A stretch of DNA of 64,000 nt, taken from the NCBI RefSeq assembly GCF_041956535.1, contig NW_027192197.1, positions 1,013,647-1,077,646 on the forward strand. Direction: 5' to 3'. Within the stretch, counting starts at the first letter, position 1, and the number at the start of each line of letters is the position of its first letter. The DNA comes from Calcarisporiella thermophila CBS 279.70 (Eukaryota > Calcarisporiellomycota). Below, piece after piece: positions 1-10,981 of the stretch. A model generated the notes under the pieces. The model was not told the origin of the DNA, did not search any database, and worked only from the letters and a program-made list of their open reading frames with translations. The translations under genes and the position numbers were made by a program.

Positions 1-37
1 ACCTGGTATCCTTTTTCATAACGACGATAAGTCGCGA

Positions 38-680
38 TCAATTTGTAGTATCCCTAGATCCAGGGGGGACATAAATACAATTTAATTCACATCCTTGTGG
101 AGTTAAACTCGCCAACTTTACCAAGTTTTCAATTTCTTCCATCCACAGCTCGTTCTGTTGAACCGCTAGCCATAACCACTGATTGTTAAACGAGCCTGCC
201 AAGTTGATGACATGCGGGATATCGCGTTTGAAGACACCTGCATATTTAAACAGATGTTGGAAGCCCGAGAATGGCCGATAAGTGCATATATAATGTATCC
301 TTATCATTCAAAATGTTGAATCACAGTGTTTAGGTCCTCTACGTCCTCCTGTTAGCCATTGAGCGGGATTAAATCATTTGTGTATCCACGAGGAGGACGG
401 AAAAATTACAGCCACCTACATCCCAAATGTCAAATCTTGTTTTCCCATCGCTTTCTCCGCAACCTCGGAAATCGAATCGAAAGCTCTCGAAAGGCAGTTT
501 CTTTGCAAGTGGAGAGAGAAATAAATAATCTCTATGGCTGAAGACCCCATGGCACAGAATAGCGAGCTTTTTTCGCCCTGTAAGTAAATCAACTGCCGGG
601 GCTATATCTTGGCGTGTTTCGAGGGTACCGACTATGCGCTCATCGTGATGGTTGCGAATAGTGATATGTTTGGAAGGCAT
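38..680 (-). pseudogene. alpha/beta-hydrolase pseudogene
   Basis: Remnant of a serine alpha/beta-hydrolase. The first exon starts at 680 and carries the family's oxyanion-side motif (LAILCHGVFSHRDYLFLSPL) and the FRFDFRGCGESDG strand-turn. A donor after FDIWD (419) and an acceptor at 349 remove a 71-nt intron in phase. The next exon reads EDVEDLNTVIQHFE and then meets TGA and TAA at 306-301. It continues in the same frame as GYIIYALIGHSRASNI, which contains the GHSRAS nucleophile elbow. Near 251 the frame is lost and resumes one base out as FKYAG...DIPHVINLAG. Two adjacent stops plus a frameshift, all inside recognisable homology, indicate a dead gene. Its 3' part degrades towards the window edge. 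Confidence 0.8.
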
Positions 681-1683
681 AGCGGATGTTTTATGTATGA
701 GTATCTAAGTGAAATAATAAACAATCTCCAGAGGTTTTAAAGTATTTAGACTCTTTAATGTCGAAAGCTATATTTGCGAGCCTAATGCCTTCCGTCAAGA
801 GGTTATTTATAGCGATAATTTTCTCCATATATTTCGAAATTGGATTTAGAAGTATCATACAAGGATATTGAACTTGTCACACTTGAAATCCAGAGGAGAA
901 AGCGGTCTGATGAATTATTTCATTTGACTATTTTTGACCAAAAGCCGAGTTTCAATGCGCTACAGAGCTGAATTAAGTCATACTCGACATAAAGAGTTTG
1001 CTGGTAACGAATGGTCTTGCAGCGTTTAGACCAGGGTTGTCGGAGGCCTTAACCCTTTCGGCTCCGGGCAGGCTTGAGAAATTCGGGGATATTGACCAAA
1101 TCGGTTCGACCTCCCATAATAGGATTTAAATATTTATTTACTTTCATAACACACTCAGCATTTTACAGATAAGGTATATTTCTACAACTGGATGTGTTAT
1201 TGTATTTCTCTTGAATATAGTAAATTAGCTATTAATGGCGCATTGAGTTATATATTGAGGATGCAGTTGGTGCTAATAAACTCGGAGAATCTCAGAGGAT
1301 GAGGATGCTGCCCATCGGCCATTGCTTGATTAGGTGGTTTTATTTTCTGAATAGATCTAAAATGGTATATTCTGTTATTAACCTAACCTATCTACAATAT
1401 TAAGCTAGCGATAGAAAATAGTCTTGAGACTAGAATGATACAAAAATATTTGCCGACCCATAATTAAATGTAAAGCATAATATGAATGATATTCTCTCAA
1501 AAGAACTTAATTTCACTGATTATAGAGAAATTTTATTCGCAAATGAATGGAAATTCCATACTAGTATACCTATGAAAAAGGATTTTAAACCTCATGCTCT
1601 AGTCATTTTATGGCTTTGAATTTAGAGCTTTCTTTGAGTTCGTTGGTTCGATAACACCTCGTTCATGTATTGTGCATTAACAC
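681..1683. other. AT-rich spacer, nothing recognised
   Basis: No reading frame with coding character, tRNA or repeat was seen. The GTTCGA strings at about 1100 and 1649 lack a pairing T-arm and an upstream A box. Confidence 0.5.
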
Positions 1684-2400
1684 TTACTCTAGTTTATAAC
1701 TCGCTTCTGGCGGATCTGACTTCACCATACCTTTGCTGAGATGGCCTAACCATGCCTTGGGTGAAGTTGTGTCAGACTCAGAATTGTTCATTGCTCTCAT
1801 TTCTTGCCAACCTATCAAGCATGGACTCAAATTTGTTGAACTTGAAATGGTAATTGCCGCTTCTCTGTTTCCCACGACAAACTCTACAGGATGATTGAGC
1901 ACCTCCTTGGCGCTACCTTGGAGCTGTATTGTTCCTTCAGACGGAGTCATGCCTTCCTCATCTCCTGGCACTCCTACGTATAAATGCCGCTCAATGACGC
2001 GCAGACGCATCCCTTCTCGCCACACGGCACTAGTCTCTTGACACGCGCCACTTTGAATGGTTTTGCTCTGGGGTGCTAACCCCGCTCCAGCCGCCCAGCT
2101 AGGATACATCATCACATTAAGGCAGTTGCGTATGCGCACTCCACCACTCAAGTACGCAATAAGTGCCATTATCCATAACAATAGGGTTGTGCAAGATGTC
2201 ACGAGAATAGCCTGCCCGTATGGTTTTCCAAAGACACCCTCCTTCTCACCGACTACATATAAAGGCACTTTGGAGGAACCGCAAGGCCCCGGGAAATCCG
2301 GGGATACACCACTAATTATTCTAAGAAGTCCACCCGCGGTGCCAAAAACATCGCGCCCGAACACATCCACATCAATAATAGTCCTCTGAATACTCTGCAT
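1684..2400 (-). CDS. hypothetical single-pass membrane protein
   Basis: Uninterrupted 238-codon frame starting at 2400. I do not recognise the family. It has one hydrophobic segment long enough to span a membrane, at about residues 68-86 (ILVTSCTTLLLWIMALIAYL), with hydrophilic stretches on both sides and no N-terminal signal peptide. The length is unusual for chance in such AT-rich DNA, which supports a real or recently real gene. It lies alone between the hydrolase pseudogene and the coiled-coil gene, both also on the minus strand. No introns are needed, whereas most neighbours are intron-rich, so it could be a fragment of a larger gene or of a mobile element. Confidence 0.4.
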   Translation of the reverse strand: MQSIQRTIIDVDVFGRDVFGTAGGLLRIISGVSPDFPGPCGSSKVPLYVVGEKEGVFGKPYGQAILVTSCTTLLLWIMALIAYLSGGVRIRNCLNVMMYPSWAAGAGLAPQSKTIQSGACQETSAVWREGMRLRVIERHLYVGVPGDEEGMTPSEGTIQLQGSAKEVLNHPVEFVVGNREAAITISSSTNLSPCLIGWQEMRAMNNSESDTTSPKAWLGHLSKGMVKSDPPEASYKLE

Positions 2401-3775
2401 TTATATCTAAATCTCTATAGCTATCTAGTTGAGTAGGGTTGTCACGAGCGAGTTTAATTATACCGAAGTGAGCTGCCACGAAATGCAAGATGAAATTCGT
2501 GCATAAACAAGAGCGGACCAGCCATAGATGCCCGCTCTTGTGGTGGGCGGGCTGTAAGCAAATTAAAGCTTTCTTCCTTACAACAAGCAGCGTATTTTTA
2601 GTGTATTTTTCACTCGATGGTGCACTTATTTTATTCTTCTTATTTGTAGAAAAGGATACTCGAGAAGTGCAAATCTTTAAAGGATCACAGTTATCTTTTC
2701 ACATATCCAAAATGAATTAAAATCAGGTACAATGAAACATATATCAATACAAAAAAGGTGTGGATTGATATGATAAGACATTCCTCCGTTCATTGTGGCA
2801 CAGATAAAAGTAACAGAGAGACTTGCTCCCACGCCATATTATGGGATGGAAAGCTTATAATGGTTAAAAATATGCATACGCCTATAATCATATAGTATAC
2901 TTTGAGTTTACAGGTGGAATCCATCCTGCTCTTCTTAATCTGCCGCTGCACCACGTTGTTGGCTCACTCCTGGAAAGCAAATAAAGCTGCTCCCTTGTGG
3001 CTATATACAAACCACATTGTACCGACTAGCTTTGTTTCTGTGGATTACTGAATCCTATCCTGAATTAACTAATATTTTAGTTTCTATTTTTTTTGTTCAA
3101 ACTGAAGTGTTTTATTTGCTGTGGCTCTAGTCAATTTTTACTATGCATCGGGATAGGCTTGCAGCGCAAAAGGAAACCGTAAAAGGCATTTCAAGAATAA
3201 AGGAGAATAGGCAAACGTAAGAAGAAGTCACCAGGAAAGGATCATCAGATAATGCGACAAGTTGACCTTCGTTGTAGCATCTTCCGCCGCTCATATCAGC
3301 TGGAGAATATGCCAATGTAGACTGAGAGGAAAATACACGGGTAGCTCAATAGAACGTCCAACTATAATGCAATTCATTTTTTATCATGGATTCTGATCAT
3401 TCACGAGTATCTTGGTGTTACCACTTATAGAGATAGGCCAAAAAATGCATGAGAGAGCGGTTGTTGAATGCGGAAAACGATGGAAAATGAATTGTATATC
3501 TGTCGGCGGAATTTGCTCGACAGTCGTCAATGCTTTCGCATTTTACTTTTATCAGTAATATAGGAGGATAATACAAAAAATGACAGATTTCAAACAGAAT
3601 AAGCAATAAGATATAGGTGTATATATGATATAGAATTATATTGCAATCGCAAGCTTTGTATCTTTTGAGAAGGGTTAAGAAATATTTACGGAATTCATGG
3701 GATGAAGCAGGGAAAGTTGCTCAAAATGAGGGGGTGCCTATTCAGGGTAATTACATGTTCAAACAAAAAAGAAAT
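2401..3775. other. AT-rich spacer
   Basis: Only short frames without coding character, such as a 76-codon frame at 2490-2720. No repeats or RNA genes seen. Confidence 0.5.
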
Positions 3776-5777
3776 TTACTGCGTGGTGACGCCGCTCTCT
3801 AACGTCTTTGGATTTGCTTCACTCTCTTGGACCGTGTAGGTCCCGCTCCTCCTCCATACGCTCATCCGCCTTAACACGCGGCCCCATCCTGCGCCCTCTT
3901 CGCCGGTCGCCACCGTATTCGATTTTCTATAAGAGGCGCCCGTCACGGTGTTATGTCTGCGCAAGTGAGCACTCCCGCCGCGGGCATTCTCCGTCGAATG
4001 CTGAGAGGGGATATTGGTTGAGGCGGGAGGATGTGATCCCATTGTATTTGGAGAGCCGCTATTCTGATGTGTAGCGGTGGGGTTCTCTACCACCTCGACT
4101 CTTTCCTGCTCTTCAGCAACTAAATCAGACTCGTGCTTGTTAGTCAACCATAGGCCCATGCTCCGTGGCCGACCCTCCCTCTTTTTTGGCGGAGAGGGGT
4201 CCGTCTTCGGGGTAGAGGCCGGCCGTGGGTCGTCGATGGAAAGCACGTCCACGAGCTGCTTGTTCTCCATGATACGGAGCAGAATCTTGTTGACATATAA
4301 AGCCATTGCCTTATTCTCGTCCTTGAGCTTCCGGATTTCTTCGCTCATTTCTATCATTGAGTATAAATCAAACAGATGTCATTTATCAGTGACGTTGGTA
4401 AGAGTCATTTTCGAGGAAAGACGGTATGCATACTCTCGAACGTTCTGCTTGAGTCCTTTTCGTCACCCACTTTGACTGGTCGTCCAGAAGTCTGGGATGC
4501 ACGATCCAGCTCCGCCGCTAGATCCAAACCGCCTCCGTTCTCGGGCTCGCTGCCGTTGTGCACCTCCTCGTACTCGATGGAGTGAGCGTCCTCCGCGCTC
4601 CGCTCCATCACAGACGGGGACTGATTCAAATGGCGGTTTTGCTAAATAAAGTTTAATTGCGATACACAGTGAATTAATTAAGCCCCAAGAAAAAAACGGT
4701 GACTCAAAACATGACAGCAAGCAATTACCTGAAGAATAGGATTCAGCATAAATTCTCCGCTCACCGTCTTCTCGTGCAGCAGGATCTGGTAGCTTTCGTT
4801 ATCTTCCATAAGGCTGCGGTTCAGCTGGGTCATTTGCGCAACTTCGTGTTCAAGCGCTGCCAGTCGGGCGCTCTGCTGTTGGGAGCGCGTGGAATAGTCT
4901 TGTGTGAGGTGGCGCGCCTTTTCTAGCTCGGCCATCAAGTCGGCAACTCGGCGCTCGAGAGCCTTGACTCTTCGTTCAGAGGCCCGAGCCTCTTGCAGGC
5001 TCTTTTTGTTATTTTCAGAGGTATATTCGCTAGGTGAGGAGATGCTGGTGGGGCCGGGCGAGTGTGCAGGGGTAAGAGGCTCGTCGTTTGAGTTGGCGTT
5101 TGTGGAACGCCGAACGGAGGCTCGTCTTGAAAGTTTTTCTGAGCCCGCTTGGGCATTGGCAGCCCTCAAGGATGCCATCAGCTCCACCTCACGTTTTTGC
5201 CATGCTGCTCTTTCTTCTTCAAATATATTTACCTAATGATGGCAGGGTTAGTGGTGTGCATCATGGGCGCTTGACCCCTTCGATTTCGCATTACCTCTTC
5301 CGCCAAACGCTTTTCCAATTCCCGCTTTTCCTTCGTGGTATGCAATGCCTCCTTCTTTAACTCTGCAACATCTTGGTTTTGTGCAAATAGTTGCGCCTCC
5401 ATTCGTTCATGGTCACTTCGAGCCGTGGCTAGCTCATGTTGAAGGGATGCCGATTTCTAGCAGGGGTGAAGCAGAGAAAAAAATTAGAAAAACTGGTGGG
5501 GATCGAGAATTGGCTGTGCATTCATGCACACCTTGCGTATATACTCATTCTCGTCCGCCAACAATCGGTTTGATTCTTTGAGGGATTCTAATTGCGTCAA
5601 AAGCTGGATATTCAATGAGAAAAGGAAATAATGCGTGAGATCCCCATTCTTAATAGGACGGCCTGATAATTCTGGCTCATTTCAGTCATATTGGCTACTT
5701 ACGTTAATGTTCTGGTCCTGTAGGATTTTCATATCTCTATCGAGACGAGAAACGAGCGCGGCGATGTCTGATGTCAT
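3776..5777 (-). CDS. coiled-coil protein, six exons
   Basis: Exons, read on the minus strand: 5777-5703, 5603-5532, 5456-5295, 5232-4729, 4641-4434 and 4350-3776, joined in phase to 531 aa. The start MTSDIAALVSRLDRDMKI follows no upstream coding sequence. Residues 1-115 and about 165-275 are heptad-rich and charged (for example ERRVKALERRVADLMAELEK), predicting long coiled coils. A Ser/Thr/Pro-rich linker (TPAHSPGPTSISSPSEY) lies between them. Near residue 343 a second conserved-looking helix begins, KLKDENKAMALYVNKILLRI, followed by a basic, Ser-rich, probably disordered tail. The layout resembles fungal structural or septation-related coiled-coil proteins, but I cannot assign a family. No membrane segment or enzymatic motif is visible. 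Confidence 0.75.
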
Positions 5778-6612
5778 TCTGAGTTTATACGACCGTTCTA
5801 AGGGAGATGGGCAATGAAAGGAGAGGCGAGAGGAAGTGGTAAAAATAGATTGAAACATTAATGTTAACTAAAAGTTGTCTAAGCCACAATGTGGCTTACT
5901 CCTCCATTTATGTTGATATTCGAGAGATGAATAGAGGACATCCGATCTGACAAAGGGCGCCGCGAGATCTCTTTGGAAAATGAATGAAAAAATTAGCAGC
6001 CTTGAAATGTGTAAAAGATGGCAGGTTTGGGCCGTATTACATAGTCCGTGGTATTAAAGACGAGCCCCGTCCATCTCCTATCGTAAGTTGGGCTAAAATA
6101 AGAAAGAGAGACAATGTAAGACACCATACTCCATCTGATACCTGTATATAGAATCCATAGCCTTTAGGAAGAACAATTTAGTCGATGATAGCATTCGTCT
6201 CCCCTCCGAACGCTTCAGTAGCATGGAAGGCGCTTTGCAAATCGCTGTAGGAAGGTGTTCTATATCGAAAGATAGCGCTTTGGGCTGACAAGTTGTCATG
6301 AAGGACGTCAGCTCTACGAATAAAAACAATAGGTTATTAACATTATTTTCCAATAATGTCGCATGAAAAAGTTCCTTTTAAGCTTGTTAGGATATAAAGA
6401 TTTGTAATATGAGGACCAATCCAGGGTGCTGCGTTGAAATTATAGTTTTCTTAGCAAAGCTAAGTTGGATCACAGCCTACTACGAGTATGCACCCTCTTT
6501 AAATTCTGATCAATAGCATCTTGGATCATAGACCCGCGATAGTTATTCGAAAGAGAAATTTAGCCCTTAGATGATTTTGCCTCGCTTTCATCCTTCAGGC
6601 TAGAGTGGTGAG

Positions 6613-6776
6613 CGGATGAACGGCCCGAAATCCAAGGGCTATCTCGACTAAATTACTTGGTTAAGTAATTTAGTCGATTCTATTTCACAGTCAGTGGATG
6701 AGCAGCCGGAAAATCAAGGGGCTGCCTCGACTAAATTGCTTTGTTAAGTAATTTAGTCGATTCTATTTCACAGTCA
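6613..6776. repeat. 83-bp tandem duplication with a hairpin in each copy
   Basis: Two head-to-tail copies of about 83 bp. Each contains an inverted repeat: 6644-6677 has perfect 15-nt arms (TCGACTAAATTACTT) around GGTT, and 6727-6760 has the same arms with one mismatch around TGTT. Flanking sequence (GGATGA...CAAGGG before, TTCTATTTCACAGTCA after) is also duplicated. The repeat ends about 100 bp before the start codon of the fungal_trans gene. The rest of 5778-6873 holds no gene that I can support. Confidence 0.85.
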
Positions 6777-6873
6777 CTTAGGATATATTCACGTAACTCA
6801 ATACGTCTAACGAACTTAAACGACTGGGACACTTCAGGATGCAGACTCGAGCAGCTAGGACATCATTGACACT

Positions 6874-8817
6874 ATGATACCTAATTTTGTCTTCAGCCAG
6901 CTAGCAGAATCGCCGTTGCCGGCACTGCAGCCATATGGAATGCCCATCGAATTTAAAGGATGCAGAAGGCCGATGACTCATCTGTCTGACAATTCCAGGG
7001 CCACATCGACCACCAATTCAACCCCCGGAGATGACAGGGTCACCCAATGCACGCAGGATAAGCGCCTTTCGTGCATGGCTCATTCCACCGTGGGTGGACT
7101 ACGAATTCAACTCCAGCTCAATTCCTTGACGGATCTTCACCGGCTCCTTGGTGCCGAATTTCGGATGGAGGGCAAATTTGTGCCCGACTTGCACCCCCAC
7201 ATTCAGCTGCCCGAATTCACTCGGGAGGGCGTGCCGATTCGTCGTTGCACCATTTTCAGGTTGACGCGCTATCCGAAGCCGCTTAAGAGCAGCTTGCTCA
7301 ACTGGCTTAGTAAACCCATTGCCCTTAATCGTAAGCTGACGGATATCCTTTTTCATGTGTATGCGAGCGATTGCTTTCCCTGGATAAAGCACCCTGACCG
7401 CGCCGTCTTCCTTGAGTGCTACTTCGCTAATGAGCTTGAGCCTGCACTGCTCCATTCGGCCCTGGCCTTCTCCGCCCTCCACCTGCTCCTGACCCACCCG
7501 CAAACAAACACGAGCAATAAAAAGAGGCTGCATGCGGCGGCAGGAGAGTTGCTTGAGCGGGCACGGCTGCAGTTGGAGGAGGTGTTCGATGCACCCACTC
7601 CGCAAACGGTGCTTGCATTCATGAATATGTCGAACTGCATGATGTTACTTGCGCGGTACCAGGAGGCGTATGGGTATTTCTCCCAGGCGGCGCTGCTAGC
7701 GCTTTCGCTGCAAATGCACCAGGACGACCCGGCAGAGGACGACTCGGTAGAGCGAGAGTTTAGGCGGAGAATCTGGTAGGTGAAATGGAGTGCTTTTGGT
7801 TCGTTGGATGGCATTTTGGGCTCTTGTGCTCTCGACACCCACAGAACCTCCCCATGCCCAGGCTAGTTAATCTCTTGCCTTTAGGTGTTTTGTATGTCAG
7901 CGCGAGCTCTGGTATGTATATATTGGCAACCAATCATCTTTGATCCCACTGGAGATGATCCGGGCCTCGCCCAAACCGACCCTCACCCCGGACGACAACG
8001 AGAACTATAAGCTGTTAGTGGTAAGAACGGATTGATGTGGAGTTTGCTGAGAAGCTAAGGGTGTATTGATCCGTGTCGCTCCCCCTTGGATTAGGTTTTC
8101 TTCCTGATGGATGTGGTTTTCTGTTCCCAGATCGACAAATACCTCAACTTCGACTGGACCTTGTCCGATAACACGATCGCCCAGAACCTCATCGGCGTGG
8201 CTGCGTACCTGCAGCAGGAGCTGACCAACATCTATAGCACGTGTGGCGGAGACAAGCTGCAAATCCGCCTCGACTACGAAATCGACTCCAACTTCTGGAT
8301 CCATTGGTGTGGCCTGTGGATGCCGTTTCTCTCGGCCGATGCTCCCCCGCAAAGATTGGAGACCGAGCTGATGAAGCAGCTGCGAGATAGAGCGCTAAAA
8401 GAGCTTGCAAAGGTAGGGACGAAGGGATGTTTCATTGTTCGTATGCTTTGAGTTGGCTCATCCGCTCCGGCTTGCTCTCCGACCTAGGGCCTGTCCTTTT
8501 GTAATCGCATTGCGTACAATGCCATTCGAGATCGAAACTGGTGCCTGTTTGCTCCGTATATATTTCTACACCGGGTCTGCGACCTCAACCAGTTCCTTGC
8601 TCGGGTGCACCCCAGTCGCACGGTGCGGTACAAGCTCTTCCGGGAGATTTATCAAATGCTTGCTTTGCTGCGCACCTTTGAAGATCGAGGGATGATTGAG
8701 CAGTGGATAACGGACCAACTCATTGACACGCTGAACGTGATAAAGCCGATGGTCTTCTCGAAAGCGGAGCTGGAGACGTTGTACCCAGGCAATCCAAGAC
8801 CCCTAGCCATGAAATAG
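6874..8817 (+). CDS. fungal-specific transcription factor (fungal_trans domain)
   Basis: Exons 6874-7775, 7885-8020, 8095-8412 and 8488-8817 join in phase to 561 aa. The central part matches the fungal-specific transcription factor middle-homology region. It has the helical segment FHVYASDCFPWIKHPDRAVF, LHSALAFSALHLLL, LAFMNMSNCMMLLARYQEAY with an AALLALSLQMHQ helix, and the hallmark REFRRRIWCFVCQRELW near residue 300. No Zn2Cys6 cluster is visible in the N-terminal 130 residues or just upstream (only scattered Cys). Either an upstream exon was missed or the protein lacks the usual DNA-binding module. It is expected in the nucleus; target genes are unknown. The 83-bp hairpin repeat sits just upstream. 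Confidence 0.8.
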
Positions 8818-9032
8818 TGCTAGAGAATAGGTGCTTCTATCTTCTTCGCCCCTATTCCCCTCCCCTCCCCCCCCCACCCTCACTCTCTCTCCTCCCACCC
8901 CAGACTAGCCCAGCGCCTTCATCGCTCTCATCCTCTGTTGTATTTTTTTTTGCCTTTACCCATAATCCCCCTATCCTTTGTATTTTGACTGTTCCTGTTT
9001 GTACCTTTCTCTCTAATCAAGTGAATTAGGCT

Positions 9033-9189
9033 TTTCCAGGGCTGGGCGTGGAGTGCCCGAAAGGTGCAAATCTTTCGGAAAAACAAGCCATCCCACTTCG
9101 ACATCCCCTCGAGTGGATTGATCTTGGAGGAAGAGGTCTCTCCAGGACCTGGAGGCGTACAGACGGCCATCCCGCTATTACTCAGCTAG
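9033..9189 (+). other. possible orphan terminal exon
   Basis: After an acceptor-like TTTTCCAG (about 9033-9040) a plus-strand frame reads WSARKVQIFRKNKPSHFDIP and then SSGLILEEEVSPGPGG before a TAG at about 9187. The codon choice looks more protein-like than the surrounding spacer. No donor in phase was found in the transcription factor gene upstream, whose stop is at 8817. It could be an alternative last exon, a gene relic or chance. The remainder of 8818-9762 is low-complexity. Confidence 0.2.
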
Positions 9190-9762
9190 TTAGAGTCACA
9201 GCGGGAGTACGCCCACACAACTCCTAGGCGATGCACTCTTAACCTTATCCGCCGGTTCTGGCATGGGTGGCGACGCGGTGATGCAGACCCGACCGCCCCA
9301 TTCATTGTGACATGCTATCCTACGAGACAGCGAGCCAGGTCAGAGCCCATTCTCCCGCTTCCATTGCTAATGGAACCCCCCTCGTTCGTTTGTCCGTCTG
9401 GCCGGGCCAGCATCCTGTCAACGTAAAAAAAAAGTTTATTTTTAACAACAAAAACAAATAGCCATAGAGATAAATAAAAGGTGGTATAAGATTGATCCTT
9501 GATACGTAAGGGGAAAAAAAAAGATAAAATGAGAAAAAAAAAGAGTAGATTGCGGAAAAATAAGACACAGACCGATGCAAAGGAGAAGAATAAGAGACAG
9601 AATGAATAGAGGTAAGGTATCAAAGATCAATGAATTATTTGCACAAAATAATAGTTACCTTTTATGTGAGAGAAAAGAAAAAAAAACTAAATACAGAAAA
9701 AAGGTGGCTATATTAAAGAATAATAGTAATAGGATTCGGCATAGAGCCGAGGCAAGCCGGGT

Positions 9763-10981
9763 TCATTCCTGAGGGACCATGTACAGCCGCTGGCTGTCGA
9801 AGATGGTCCGCATGGGGTGCTGGCGGTGTTGCAGCGGCTGCAGCGACTGCGTTTGCTGTTGAAGATGCGGGTGGTGATGAGACGGCTGGTGCTGTTGTTG
9901 ATGCTGCTGCTGGGGTTGAGGGTGCTGGGGCTGTGGTGAGGGTGCGAAGGGGTTGAGCGGGAAGGAGGCCGCGTTGGGGATACAGGCGTTGGCGGCGGGG
10001 TGGGCGGGCGAGGTGAGAGGGGGGGATGTGTAGAGGGGGGTGAAGGACGACCAGCAGTACGACGGCGAGGGGCGCATCACGTTGTTCATCAGGCCGAAGT
10101 TGGAGGTGGCGAGGCCGCTCGACTCGGCGGCGAAGTCGGCCGTGGGGTCGCGCTCGCCGCCCTCGTCTTCGGAACGGGTGCGCCGCTTTGCGTCGCCCCG
10201 CTTCTTGCGCTTCGGGACCTCCGGGCTCTCAAGCTGCTCCCGCGCCGACAGATCGATGCACCAGTACGAGCCCTTACCCTGCTCGCCGCGAGCCCTGCCG
10301 TCACGCACGAAGAGCTTCTTCATGGTCAGGTTGTGGCGGATCGAGTTCTAATGGGGGCCAGAGCAGCAGAGGTTAGTTACCCAGCCTGAGGGGGGGGGGG
10401 AGGGAGGGAGAAGCTGGATGGAGACATGTACCGCCACGTGCACACGTGCGCATCCACGTCCATCCCTTTGCAAGGGGAGTCCAGCTAATTACCTTCCAAG
10501 GGCACCGAGCGGTGCGAAAGTACGGATAGTGGCACAGGAACCAGTCGTAGATTTCCGACACGGTCATGCGCTGGTCGGGGCTGGACTCGATGGCATCGCG
10601 GATCAGGCGGGCGTAGGAGCCGGGGGGGCGGCCATCGGTGCGGTGCTTGCGCGGGCGGCCGGGCGGCGGGATTGGCGGCGCGCGGTCCAGCACGTCCTCG
10701 GACGATTCGCGGTGGAGTAGGGCGGCGGGATCGTCGTCGCGGGCGTAGGGCTTGATGTTCTGGGGGAGCGGGGATTGGGGCGGCGGCTGCGGCTGCTGGT
10801 AGTGTGGATGGAAGGGGTGCGAATGGAGCGCCTGCGGCGGGGCCGGGGAGGGGGCGGGTGCATCGGGGCTCCATCGCGGGGGCGAGGCGCGCAGGAATTG
10901 GTAGTAGGGATCAAAGCCCAGCGGGCGCATGTCCTGCCAGCCCGCGCCGGAGGCCAGCGATATGGAGAGGGGGTTGGACAT
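9763..10981 (-). CDS. forkhead (winged-helix) transcription factor
   Basis: Two exons, 10981-10493 and 10347-9763, with a 145-nt intron inside the DNA-binding domain, give 357 aa. The forkhead domain spans about residues 119-195. It starts PPGSYARLIRDAI, has SEIYDWFLCHYPYFR, and after the splice gives the recognition helix NSIRHNLTMKKLF and wing GKGSYWCID. A basic segment KRKKRGDAKRR that could be a nuclear localisation signal follows directly. The N-terminus is Pro/His/Gln-rich and the C-terminus is a Gln/His/Pro-rich low-complexity tail, typical of activation regions. The gene is GC-rich. It has its back to the cis-prenyltransferase gene across a 2-kb spacer, which may hold its promoter. 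Role: nuclear sequence-specific regulator; targets unknown. Confidence 0.92.

Noticed and set aside
1084-1120. GGTTCGACC resembling a tRNA B box
   Set aside because: No 5-bp T stem and no A box at the right distance.
2057-2389. 110-codon plus-strand frame
   Set aside because: Fully inside the longer minus-strand frame; lower coding character.
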